Source: Actinomycetota bacterium (GTDB lineage: Bacteria; Actinomycetota; Actinomycetes; Nanopelagicales; Nanopelagicaceae). Taken from it: a DNA stretch of 46,700 nucleotides. The stretch covers positions 1-46,700 of the forward strand of contig WLQG01000007.1 in NCBI GenBank assembly GCA_009698445.1. The letters are read 5' to 3'. The stretch's first letter is position 1; each line of letters starts with the position of its first letter. The translations under genes were made by a program, and so were the position numbers. Below, piece by piece: positions 8,771 through 16,405 of the stretch. The notes below the pieces were generated by a model. It searched no databases and was not told the DNA's origin. It saw only the letters and a program-made list of their open reading frames with translations.

Positions 8771-9935
8771 AAAGCGCACCAATATATTTAATCGACCAAT
8801 AAACCTTTATTACATGCTTGTTGGAAGCACGTTGGGGTTAAGTATTTTTGGTTTGATTATGGTTTTTTCAGCCTCATCGATTTATTCACTTGAAAATAAG
8901 GGATCCTCATGGGCGATTCTTTTGCGCCAATTTATTTTCTTAGTAATTTCGATTCCCATGGCATGGGTCTTATCTCGATTTTCCTTCACTCGATGGAAAT
9001 TCATTGCTCGCTTTGGATTTATTATCTCAGTTGGGTTGCTCATCATCGTTCAGATACCTGGCGTTGGTAAAAGTGTTAATGGAAACCACAACTGGATCTC
9101 ATTGGGATTTGTAGATGTGCAACCAAGTGAAGTTGCTAAGTTCCTAATGATTTTGTGGGCAGGCGCAATATTGGCCAAGCGTGAACGCGCTGGAGACATA
9201 CAGGCAAACGTTCTAAAACTTATTGCACCGGTTTACCTGCTGTGTATTGGACTCGTTTTATTAGGAAGAGACTTAGGCACTGCCTCTGTTTTCGCATTTG
9301 TACTTGCAGGATTGCTGTGGGTTTCAGGTGTTCATCTCAAACTCTTTGCAGCGATTTCTGGTGTCGGCTTTTTAGGAATTGCCGCGCTCATACTTTCTGC
9401 GCCATATCGTGTCGCTCGTTTTTCAGTTTTTCTCAATCCATTTGCTGCAGACCAATACAAATCAGTGGGTTGGCAACCGGCACATAGTTTGCTTGGCCTT
9501 GCTAGTGGTGGGTTATTCGGAGTTGGTTTAGGTGCTAGCCGACAAAAATGGGGCAACCTTCCGGAAGCCCATACTGACTTTATCTTTTCAGTTATTGGAG
9601 AAGAGCTGGGGTTGTTTGGAACTCTGGCAGTCCTTCTCGCACTCTCGATTCTGATCTTTTCGATATTTAAGATTGCACTGAGAGCAAATGATCCAATGGT
9701 GCGTTATGTCTGTTCGGGTATCGGATGTTGGATTGGCGTTCAAACCATTCTGAACATCGGCTCGGCTATCAGCGTGCTTCCGGTAGTTGGTGTTACTTTG
9801 CCATTACTTTCTTACGGAGGTTCGGCGTTGATTGCAACATATATGGGAATCGCATTTGTAATTGGTGCAGCCCGTAGAGATCCTGCAATATATTCTGAGT
9901 TAGAAAAGGCAGGGTTCCCACAATGGCTTCGATAG
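8760..9935 (+). CDS. ftsW: Septal peptidoglycan glycosyltransferase FtsW (SEDS family)
   Basis: FtsW polymerises lipid II into glycan strands at the septum together with FtsI. The ATG at 8760 gives 391 residues; a TTG two codons upstream is possible but sits too close to the GAAGAAAG ribosome-binding sequence. About ten hydrophobic helices are apparent. SEDS motifs include NHNWISLGFVDVQPSEVAK and the late PLLSYGGSALI. It overlaps murD by 11 bp and murG by 13 bp. The neighbouring murG and ftsI support FtsW rather than the elongation paralogue RodA. Confidence 0.95.
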   Translation: MKTEKRTNIFNRPINLYYMLVGSTLGLSIFGLIMVFSASSIYSLENKGSSWAILLRQFIFLVISIPMAWVLSRFSFTRWKFIARFGFIISVGLLIIVQIPGVGKSVNGNHNWISLGFVDVQPSEVAKFLMILWAGAILAKRERAGDIQANVLKLIAPVYLLCIGLVLLGRDLGTASVFAFVLAGLLWVSGVHLKLFAAISGVGFLGIAALILSAPYRVARFSVFLNPFAADQYKSVGWQPAHSLLGLASGGLFGVGLGASRQKWGNLPEAHTDFIFSVIGEELGLFGTLAVLLALSILIFSIFKIALRANDPMVRYVCSGIGCWIGVQTILNIGSAISVLPVVGVTLPLLSYGGSALIATYMGIAFVIGAARRDPAIYSELEKAGFPQWLR

Positions 9936-11002
9936 TTTTTGCCGGAGGAGGTACCGCTGGCCATATTGAACCAGCACTGGCAGTTGCTCGAGTATGGAAA
10001 CTTCATAATCCAAACGATGAAATTTCATTTCTTGGAACAAAGTTGGGTTTAGAAAATACATTAGTTCCGGCAGCAGGTTTTAAGGTAGTTAACATCCCAA
10101 AGGTATCAATTGCCCGAAAACCATCGCTGACGTGGTTACGAATTCCTTCGGATTTAGTCGGCTCGGTAAAGGCCTCCTATTCAATTTTGAAAAATAGTGA
10201 TTTGCTTATTGGTTTTGGGGGATATGTCAGCGGACCTGCTTACATAGCAGCTCGAATTCTTGGAGTACCAACAGTTATTCATGAAGCAAATGCAAAGCCT
10301 GGTTGGGCTAATCGCTTAGGTGCGATGTTAACTCCGTATCTTGCCGTGGCTCATGGAGTTAATTCAGGTGTGTTTTCAGATGCTTTGATAGCCGGATTAC
10401 CATTGCGAAGTGACGTCGCTAGCGCCTTGAAAGAATCGATGGGTAATTGGCAAAAAGCGCGCGACAACGCAAAAGCCCGATTAGGAATACCTGCCGGCAA
10501 ATCACTTGTTTTCGTTATGGGAGGTTCACAAGGATCCATTGCAATCAACTCAGTGATTGCACAAGCCCTCCCTGGTCTATCTAATAAGCAGATTTTCGTA
10601 ATGCACTCTGTTGGGCAAAAAAATGTACTTCCAACGGCAACAGATTTCTATAGACCAGTGTCATATGTTGAGGCGATGGCAGATGTCTATTTGGCCAGTG
10701 ATTTAATCATTGCGCGAAGCGGAGCGGTGACTTGTAGCGAATTTCGAGCCCTGGGCCGATACGCTCTTTTCGTGCCACTACCAATTGGAAATGGAGAACA
10801 GTTCCATAATGCACGTGAATTAGTGGCAGACGGCCGTGCTGAGGTTATTGAACAAAAAAAATTCAACGCACAATTTTTAGAATCCACTATCGACTCACTA
10901 CTTAAATCTGCACAACAATCGCCAATTGAAGGATCCACCCTTGATCTTGAATCTGCGCAAAAAATTGCCGCGCTTGGACAGCATGCATTGGAAATTCAGT
11001 AG
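9923..11002 (+). CDS. murG: UDP-GlcNAc:lipid I N-acetylglucosaminyltransferase MurG
   Basis: MurG is a GT28-family peripheral membrane enzyme that adds GlcNAc to lipid I, giving lipid II. The 359-residue product begins with the glycine-rich GGGTAGHIEPALA, has GFGGYVSGP and HEANAKPGWANR in the N-terminal half, and GGSQGS and ARSGAVTCSE in the nucleotide-binding C-terminal half. The start lies 13 bp inside ftsW; the TAG stop shares its last base with the GTG start of murC. Confidence 0.96.
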   Translation: MASIVFAGGGTAGHIEPALAVARVWKLHNPNDEISFLGTKLGLENTLVPAAGFKVVNIPKVSIARKPSLTWLRIPSDLVGSVKASYSILKNSDLLIGFGGYVSGPAYIAARILGVPTVIHEANAKPGWANRLGAMLTPYLAVAHGVNSGVFSDALIAGLPLRSDVASALKESMGNWQKARDNAKARLGIPAGKSLVFVMGGSQGSIAINSVIAQALPGLSNKQIFVMHSVGQKNVLPTATDFYRPVSYVEAMADVYLASDLIIARSGAVTCSEFRALGRYALFVPLPIGNGEQFHNARELVADGRAEVIEQKKFNAQFLESTIDSLLKSAQQSPIEGSTLDLESAQKIAALGQHALEIQ

Positions 11003-12387
11003 TGAAGCCAACGCTGCGTTCTCTTATTAGTAAAAGAGTTCATTTCATCGGAATCGGTGGAGCGGGAATGAGCGGTTTGGCACGCATTTCGCTTTCACAT
11101 GAAATTGTTGTTAGTGGTTCAGATGCTAAAGATTCATCTGTTGTAAAAGCTTTGCAGGCGTTGGGTGCAACAATTTCAACGTCTCATGATGCGCATAATG
11201 TTGATGGAGCAGATTTGGTTGTCTATTCAACGGCAATTTCCACAAATAACCCTGAACTTAAACGCGCAAAAGAGTTAGGGCTTGTAACGCTAACTCGAGC
11301 GGCGGCACTATCGATTTTGATGTCTGAATCAAAGAGCATTGCAGTTGCTGGGACTCATGGAAAAACAACAACGTCGTCAATGATGGCTGTTGCGCTGCAA
11401 TCTTGCGGTGCTGATCCCTCTTTTGCAATAGGTGGAACTATCACAGCATCGGGATCTAACGCTCATCGCGGTACAGGAGAAATCTTTGTCGCTGAAGCCG
11501 ATGAGTCCGATGGTTCATTTATTGAATACCACCCATTTGCGGCAATCATCACAAACATTGAGCATGATCATGTGGACTTTTTTGCCACTCTGCAGGACGT
11601 AGCACAGGCTTTCGTAGATTTTGCAGCAACGATTAAGAACGATGGTTTTCTCACATATTGCGCCGATGACGAAGGAACCAAAGCCTTAGCGGCAACGATT
11701 ACCTCATGTGCACTCGTTTCCTACGGAACTGGCGCAGAATGCGATCTTCATTTAGATTCAATCGAACTCGAGGCTATGGGCTCTAGAGCGCGTGCAATTT
11801 GGCGCGGCAAAGTAGTTGGCTTTATTGAGTTACAAGTGCCAGGCCATCACAATCTGCTCAACGCAGCGGCAGTATTAGCAACTGGTTTAAACCTTGGCTT
11901 TGGAGCGGCAGAGTTGTTAACTGGATTAGCAACATTTCGGGGGACAGGTCGGCGTTTTGAAATTAAAGGCACAGTTCATGGAGTTCGGGTCATTGATGAC
12001 TACGGACACCACCCAACTGAAATCGATGTAACGCTTCAAGCCGCACGCCGCTTTGCAGGAGATGGACGACTCATTGTTATTTTCCAGCCACATAGATATT
12101 CGCGAACCCAGGCGTTTTATAAAGAGTTCGCCAGAGTTCTTGATTTAGCTGATCGCACAATTGTTCTTGAAGTGTATGCAGCAAGTGAAAAACCTATTCC
12201 AGGAGTTACCTCACGTTTAATAACTGATGCAATGAACCATGGTGAGTACATACCTAACTTCATCGAAGTCACTGATTCGGTTATAGATAACGCACAGCCC
12301 CAAGATGTGATTATCACTCTTGGTGCGGGTGACGTGAGCTCGCTTGCTCCCATCATTGTCGATGGATTAAGCCGTCGTTTCGGTTAA
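11002..12387 (+). CDS. murC: UDP-N-acetylmuramate--L-alanine ligase MurC
   Basis: MurC joins L-alanine to UDP-MurNAc, the first step of the stem peptide. The 461 residues include the N-terminal HFIGIGGAGMSGLA, the P-loop GTHGKTTT (117-124), EADESDGSF, ITNIEHDHVDFF, and the late DDYGHHPTEI and FQPHRYSRT segments. All are typical of MurC. Translation starts at a GTG that overlaps the murG stop by one base. Placing murC beside ftsQ and downstream of murG is the usual actinobacterial order. Confidence 0.97.
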   Translation: MKPTLRSLISKRVHFIGIGGAGMSGLARISLSHEIVVSGSDAKDSSVVKALQALGATISTSHDAHNVDGADLVVYSTAISTNNPELKRAKELGLVTLTRAAALSILMSESKSIAVAGTHGKTTTSSMMAVALQSCGADPSFAIGGTITASGSNAHRGTGEIFVAEADESDGSFIEYHPFAAIITNIEHDHVDFFATLQDVAQAFVDFAATIKNDGFLTYCADDEGTKALAATITSCALVSYGTGAECDLHLDSIELEAMGSRARAIWRGKVVGFIELQVPGHHNLLNAAAVLATGLNLGFGAAELLTGLATFRGTGRRFEIKGTVHGVRVIDDYGHHPTEIDVTLQAARRFAGDGRLIVIFQPHRYSRTQAFYKEFARVLDLADRTIVLEVYAASEKPIPGVTSRLITDAMNHGEYIPNFIEVTDSVIDNAQPQDVIITLGAGDVSSLAPIIVDGLSRRFG

Positions 12388-13029
12388 ATGAGAAACAAAA
12401 GGATCATCTCGCTCTTGGCGATCATTGTTTTAGCCGGTGCTTCATATGTATTGGGATGGTCAACTCTTTTCACAGTGAGCTCAGTGGAAATAAAAGGAAC
12501 TAATGCATACTTGCCAATGACAGTACAGGTTGGCGAAAAACTGGCACGGGTTGAACCTCGGGCGGTCGCTGCTACTTATGAGAAGTTTGATTTTGTACAA
12601 GATGCAAAAACCTCACGTAATTGGATCACAGGAAAAGTAACAATCGAGATCACACCACGTACACCGATTGCGCTGTTCAACAATCAAGCAATTGACGACT
12701 CAGGAAAAGCCTTTACGCCAGTAGGCAAATCTTCCGCCGACCTTCCTAGGATTCAAGCGGTCAATGTTGAAGCGGCATTGGTTGCGGCCGATTTCTTCTC
12801 TACGCTACCCGATGAAATAAAATCAGCTTTGGTAACCCTGAAAGTTCGAAGCACTGGGGCCTATGTCTTGGATGTAAATGTTGCGGGCCGAAACGTTGAA
12901 ATTCGTTGGGGTTTACCTACCGATAATGCTTTAAAAACTAAGGTTTATAAGGCTTTATTGGCACAACCCGAAAATGCACTTGTAAAAAGAATCGATCTAT
13001 CGGCACCACATGCACCAATCGTTAAGTAG
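12388..13029 (+). CDS. ftsQ: Cell division protein FtsQ
   Basis: This is a bitopic membrane protein of 213 residues, short for FtsQ. A signal-anchor helix spans about residues 5-24; a POTRA-type region follows (TVSSVEIKGTNAY), then the ITPRTPIALF segment shared by FtsQ/DivIB proteins. In the family it recruits FtsL and FtsB and regulates septal synthesis. The ATG immediately follows the murC TAA, with no obvious ribosome-binding site, so re-initiation is likely. It is the last gene before the gap leading to ftsZ. Confidence 0.9.
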   Translation: MRNKRIISLLAIIVLAGASYVLGWSTLFTVSSVEIKGTNAYLPMTVQVGEKLARVEPRAVAATYEKFDFVQDAKTSRNWITGKVTIEITPRTPIALFNNQAIDDSGKAFTPVGKSSADLPRIQAVNVEAALVAADFFSTLPDEIKSALVTLKVRSTGAYVLDVNVAGRNVEIRWGLPTDNALKTKVYKALLAQPENALVKRIDLSAPHAPIVK

Positions 13030-13163
13030 AAAACTTTTAACGACACAATAAATAAATCATGTCGGTATTTGATTAAGAGCCCGCGGCACTTTACGTTCGC
13101 CTTATCGAAAACGTTGAATTATAAGGCTCAAGTAGAGGTTTATGGTTCTCAAGGAGGATACAC
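13030..13163 (+). promoter_or_regulatory. ftsQ-ftsZ intergenic region with ftsZ ribosome-binding site
   Basis: This is the only sizeable gap within the dcw cluster, so it probably carries an ftsZ promoter. Two weak candidates are seen: TTTGAT (13068-13073) 18 bp before TACGTT (13092-13097), and a TATAAG -10-like box at 13120-13125 without a good -35. I cannot choose between them. A near-perfect Shine-Dalgarno sequence, AAGGAGG, lies just before the GTG start and implies high translation of FtsZ. Confidence 0.4.
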
Positions 13164-14297
13164 GTGGCTTCACCGCAGAATTATTTAGCAGTCATCAAAG
13201 TTGTTGGCATTGGTGGCGGTGGAGTAAATGCAATCAATCGCATGATTGATGTTGGACTCAAAGGTGTTGAGTTCATTGCAATTAACACAGATGCACAACA
13301 TTTATTGATGAGTGATGCAGATGTGAAATTAGATATTGGTCGAAAGACAACACGTGGTCTTGGTGCAGGAATGGATCCTGAAAAAGGACGCGAAGCTGCG
13401 CTAGATCATGCAGATGATATTGAAGAAATTTTGCGCGGTGCGGACATGGTTTTTGTAACTGCAGGCGAAGGTGGCGGAACCGGAACTGGTGCAGCACCAA
13501 TCGTTGCAAAGATTGCAAAAGATATTGGCGCACTGACGATTGGTGTCGTGACTCGTCCATTTTCTTTTGAAGCAAAGCTACGTTCTGCTCAAGCAGATGT
13601 TGGAATTGAAGCCCTACGTTCTGAAGTTGATACTTTAATTGTTATACCTAATGATCGCTTACTAGCGATTTCAGATCGCACAATTACTTTGGCCGATGCA
13701 TTCAAGAGCGCTGATCAAGTTCTACTTTCTGGCGTGCAAGGCATAACTGAAATCATTACTCAGCCTGGATTGATTAACTTGGACTTTGCCGATGTTAAAG
13801 CGGTTATGTCTGGTGCGGGATCTGCATTAATGGGCATTGGATCTGCTCGCGGAGAAAACCGCGCATTGCGCGCCGCCGAACTTGCTATCTCCTCGCCGTT
13901 ACTTGAGGCATCTATTGATGGTGCTATGGGCGTACTTCTTTCAATTTCTGGTGGCTCCGATCTTGGTCTGTTTGAAGTTAATGAAGCATGCGAATTAGTT
14001 CAATCAGCTGTTCACCCCAACGCTAAATTCATCTTCGGTACAACTATTGATGATGCACTTGGAGATGAAGTACGTATAACAGTCGTTGCAGCTGGCTTTG
14101 AAGGCGGAGAACCGCGCAAAGTTGTCACTCCAGTTATTGATGCAGCCACTCTTGGTGGGGTATCCAATCCAATTCCAAGCAATGATCCAATCTCTGTTGC
14201 ATTGGAGCTAGATACAGAACCAACTCCTCGACGTCGCGTAACTTTTGAAGAACTCGTATCTGAAGACGAGATCGACGTTCCAGACTTCATGAAGTAA
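13164..14297 (+). CDS. ftsZ: Cell division GTPase FtsZ
   Basis: FtsZ is the tubulin-like GTPase that forms the division ring. The 377-residue protein shows the N-terminal [14 protein letters not shown], the tubulin signature GGGTGTG (103-109), the [13 protein letters not shown] segment containing the T7 loop, and after a short linker the C-terminal peptide DVPDFMK, which binds SepF and other partners in Actinobacteria. The linker is brief compared with relatives, in keeping with compaction. The GTG start is fixed by AAGGAGG and gives the usual N-terminus. Confidence 0.98.
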   Translation: MASPQNYLAVIKVVGIGGGGVNAINRMIDVGLKGVEFIAINTDAQHLLMSDADVKLDIGRKTTRGLGAGMDPEKGREAALDHADDIEEILRGADMVFVTAGEGGGTGTGAAPIVAKIAKDIGALTIGVVTRPFSFEAKLRSAQADVGIEALRSEVDTLIVIPNDRLLAISDRTITLADAFKSADQVLLSGVQGITEIITQPGLINLDFADVKAVMSGAGSALMGIGSARGENRALRAAELAISSPLLEASIDGAMGVLLSISGGSDLGLFEVNEACELVQSAVHPNAKFIFGTTIDDALGDEVRITVVAAGFEGGEPRKVVTPVIDAATLGGVSNPIPSNDPISVALELDTEPTPRRRVTFEELVSEDEIDVPDFMK

Positions 14298-14303
14298 AGG
14301 CAA

Positions 14304-14963
14304 TTGCCTAGCGTTTTTACTTCTAGGCGCAACGGCGCAAGCCTTGCGCCATATGAGTCTTTTAATCTTGCACACCATGTTGGCGATGATGCTCAACACG
14401 TGGCTTTGAATCGCGATTTGCTTGCCAAGTCCACGGGTGCATTGCAATTCATGAATCAAGTGCATGGAGATAATGTTGTGGAAATATCGCAGGTTATCTC
14501 AGAACCAACATGTGATGCTCTTGTTACAACAGTTCCTGGAATCGCACTTGCGGTCATGGTCGCAGATTGCATTCCGTTATTGCTGAGCTCTGCAAGTGTT
14601 GTAGGCGCAGTACATGTTGGTAGACGTGGTTTAGTAAATTCCATTGCACTCAAAACAATTGCACGAATGCGGAATTTAGGTGCAGGAGAAATTCATGCAC
14701 AGTTAGGTCCATCAATTTGTGGGCGTTGTTATGAGGTTCCACAAGATTTAGCCGATGAAGTTTGCGTGCTACACCCGGCGGCGCAGTCCCTTACATCACA
14801 ACTTACGCCTTCATTGGATCTGCCTAAGGCTCTCATCGCATCCTTAGTTGCAGAGGGAGTCACTTATGAGGCTTCTACAATTTGTACGTTAGAAGACCAC
14901 GGGTATTTTTCCTATCGACGTCACAACATCACCGGAAGAACTGCTGGGGTTATTTGGTTATGA
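14304..14963 (+). CDS. pgeF: PgeF/YfiH laccase-domain protein (peptidoglycan editing factor)
   Basis: The protein belongs to the YfiH/YlmD multicopper-polyphenol-oxidase-like family. PgeF in E. coli hydrolyses L-Ser wrongly built into the stem peptide in place of L-Ala; other members act as purine nucleoside phosphorylases. The 219 residues include NLAHHVGDD, NQVHGDNVV, VMVADCIPLLL, GAVHVGRRGL, LGPSICGRCYEV and the C-terminal HNITGRTAGVIWL. The start is a TTG at 14304 just after AAAGG; no upstream alternative fits. It follows ftsZ by 6 bp and overlaps yggS by ATGA, the standard actinobacterial arrangement. Confidence 0.9.
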   Translation: MPSVFTSRRNGASLAPYESFNLAHHVGDDAQHVALNRDLLAKSTGALQFMNQVHGDNVVEISQVISEPTCDALVTTVPGIALAVMVADCIPLLLSSASVVGAVHVGRRGLVNSIALKTIARMRNLGAGEIHAQLGPSICGRCYEVPQDLADEVCVLHPAAQSLTSQLTPSLDLPKALIASLVAEGVTYEASTICTLEDHGYFSYRRHNITGRTAGVIWL

Positions 14964-15622
14964 ACCGGCACGATGAAATCGCAACAAATTTAGCAGTGGT
15001 CCAGGAACGTATTTCTAAGGCTGCATCCCTTGCTGGGCGAAACCCGGATGACATCACTTTGATTGCAGTGACCAAGACATTTCCAGCAAATGATGTAGAA
15101 ATACTTTCTCAGCTCGGGGTAACAAATTTTGGTGAAAATCGGGATTCAGACGCTGCGCCTAAAGCAGCCAGCGTTGCCGGTACGTGGCATTTCCAAGGCC
15201 AGATTCAGAGCAACAAATTGAAATCAATTACTTCCTGGAGCAATGTGATTCATTCATTAGATGAAATCAAGCATTTTGAAATAATAGAAAAAGTAGCTCC
15301 CCATCCCTTAGAGATTTTCTGCCAAGTTTCACTCGATGGTTCGAGCGGTCGAGGGGGAGTTAGTAGCGAAAAGCTCCATGAATTGGCTACCGCGATTGAG
15401 GAATCATCTCGGCATCGTCTACTCGGTCTAATGGCGGTGGCACCGTTAGGGGCGCAACCGTTGGAAGCTTTTTCTCAATTATCAGTAATTCATAAGGCTT
15501 TCATGATCGATTTTCCGAAGGCAAATAAATTATCCGCCGGCATGAGTGGGGACTTTGAAGAGGCCATCGCCCACGGAGCGACACATATTCGAATTGGTAG
15601 CTCAATCCTGGGTTCACGCTAG
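14960..15622 (+). CDS. yggS: YggS/PLPBP family pyridoxal phosphate-binding protein
   Basis: YggS is a monomeric PLP-binding TIM barrel without known catalysis that maintains vitamin B6 and amino-acid balance. I chose the ATG at 14960, which overlaps the pgeF stop and gives a 220-residue protein of normal length; an upstream start would add out-of-family residues. The PLP lysine lies in LIAVTKTFPA. Further motifs are FGENRD, WHFQGQIQSNK and the late SAGMSGDFEEAIAHGATHIRIGS, given here only in part. The gene forms part of the ftsZ-pgeF-yggS-sepF block. Confidence 0.95.
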   Translation: MNRHDEIATNLAVVQERISKAASLAGRNPDDITLIAVTKTFPANDVEILSQLGVTNFGENRDSDAAPKAASVAGTWHFQGQIQSNKLKSITSWSNVIHSLDEIKHFEIIEKVAPHPLEIFCQVSLDGSSGRGGVSSEKLHELATAIEESSRHRLLGLMAVAPLGAQPLEAFSQLSVIHKAFMIDFPKANKLSAGMSGDFEEAIAHGATHIRIGSSILGSR

Positions 15623-15631
15623 GCCTGCGAG

Positions 15632-15643
15632 TATCTTTTAGGT
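15632..15643 (+). promoter_or_regulatory. Candidate leaderless promoter of sepF (-10 TATCTT)
   Basis: TATCTT at 15632-15637 fits a TANNNT -10 box and is followed by exactly 6 nt before the sepF ATG, the spacing at which transcription would start on the A of ATG. No convincing -35 is seen, and TTAGG next to the ATG is too close to act as a normal ribosome-binding site. The same arrangement precedes hisD, pyk and others in this window. Confidence 0.35.
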
Positions 15644-16117
15644 ATGGCTAATGCACTCAAGCGCGTCGCAAACTACTTAGGTTTGATGGACGACCCAGAA
15701 TTCGATACTCCTGTTGCATCAACTCCTGCAGTGATGGCATCAAGTGAAGTGCGAATCAAAACTCGTGTCCCTCGTCCAGTCTCTTCAGTGATAACTTCGA
15801 CATCAGCAGAATCAGCGCCTCAACTTGATCTACCAGTTCTTGATCGCATTGTTACTTTGCACCCACGTTTTTATAACGAGGCTCGCACTATCGGAGAGCA
15901 TTATCGTTTAGGTAATCCAGTCATCATTAACCTAACTGACATGGATGAATCAGAACATAAGCGCCTAGTTGATTTTGCAAGCGGTCTTGCATTTGGTTTA
16001 CACGGAACAATTGAACGAGTTACGAAGAAAGTATTTCTTTTATCACCTGCAAATGTCTCAATCGATACCGAAGACAAATCCGCGGCTGCGCAAGCAAGTT
16101 TCTTTAACCAAGGTTAA
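15644..16117 (+). CDS. sepF: Cell division protein SepF
   Basis: SepF tethers FtsZ to the membrane and organises the ring, and is the main FtsZ anchor in Actinobacteria, which lack FtsA and ZipA. The 157 residues start with an amphipathic N-terminal helix (ANALKRVANYLGL) expected to touch the membrane. A low-complexity linker follows (about 25-65), then the SepF core (HPRFYNEARTIGEHYR, VIINLTDMDE, FASGLAFGLHGTIERV). The ATG at 15644 gives this usual N-terminus. It lies 21 bp after yggS. Confidence 0.95.
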   Translation: MANALKRVANYLGLMDDPEFDTPVASTPAVMASSEVRIKTRVPRPVSSVITSTSAESAPQLDLPVLDRIVTLHPRFYNEARTIGEHYRLGNPVIINLTDMDESEHKRLVDFASGLAFGLHGTIERVTKKVFLLSPANVSIDTEDKSAAAQASFFNQG

Positions 16118-16123
16118 TTTTAG

Positions 16124-16405
16124 GTGCGCATCGGAACGTTGCTAGCTGACGTCCTTCAACTATTTCTTTTTGCTCTACTTGCGCGCCTGATTCTGGATTA
16201 TGTGCGAATGTTTGCACGCAATTGGCGTCCTAAAGGTATTGCACTTTTACTCGTTGAACTTGTGTACAGCATTACCGATAAGCCGATGAGATTTGTTGGA
16301 CGTTTCATTCCACCACTTCGTTTAGGTGCAGTCAGTCTAGACCTCAGTTTTATTGTTCTCTTTTTCGGAGTCCAACTTCTAATGGGATTTGTTAGCCAGC
16401 TTTAG
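16124..16405 (+). CDS. YggT family membrane protein
   Basis: This is a 93-residue integral membrane protein with two hydrophobic stretches (about 5-30 and 70-90) and the middle motif TDKPMRFVGRFIPPLRLGAV, which matches the YggT family consensus of D..l.p.R..iP. Function is poorly defined; members sit beside sepF in Actinobacteria and are linked to division or osmotic stress. The GTG start at 16124 is 6 bp after sepF. In most Actinobacteria divIVA would follow; here the next gene is ileS in opposite orientation, overlapping by 14 bp. Confidence 0.88.
   Translation: MRIGTLLADVLQLFLFALLARLILDYVRMFARNWRPKGIALLLVELVYSITDKPMRFVGRFIPPLRLGAVSLDLSFIVLFFGVQLLMGFVSQL

Noticed and set aside
14882-14959. 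Upstream start for yggS
   Set aside because: The extra residues are the out-of-frame end of pgeF and have no match to the family N-terminus, whereas ATG 14960 overlaps the pgeF stop as elsewhere in this operon.
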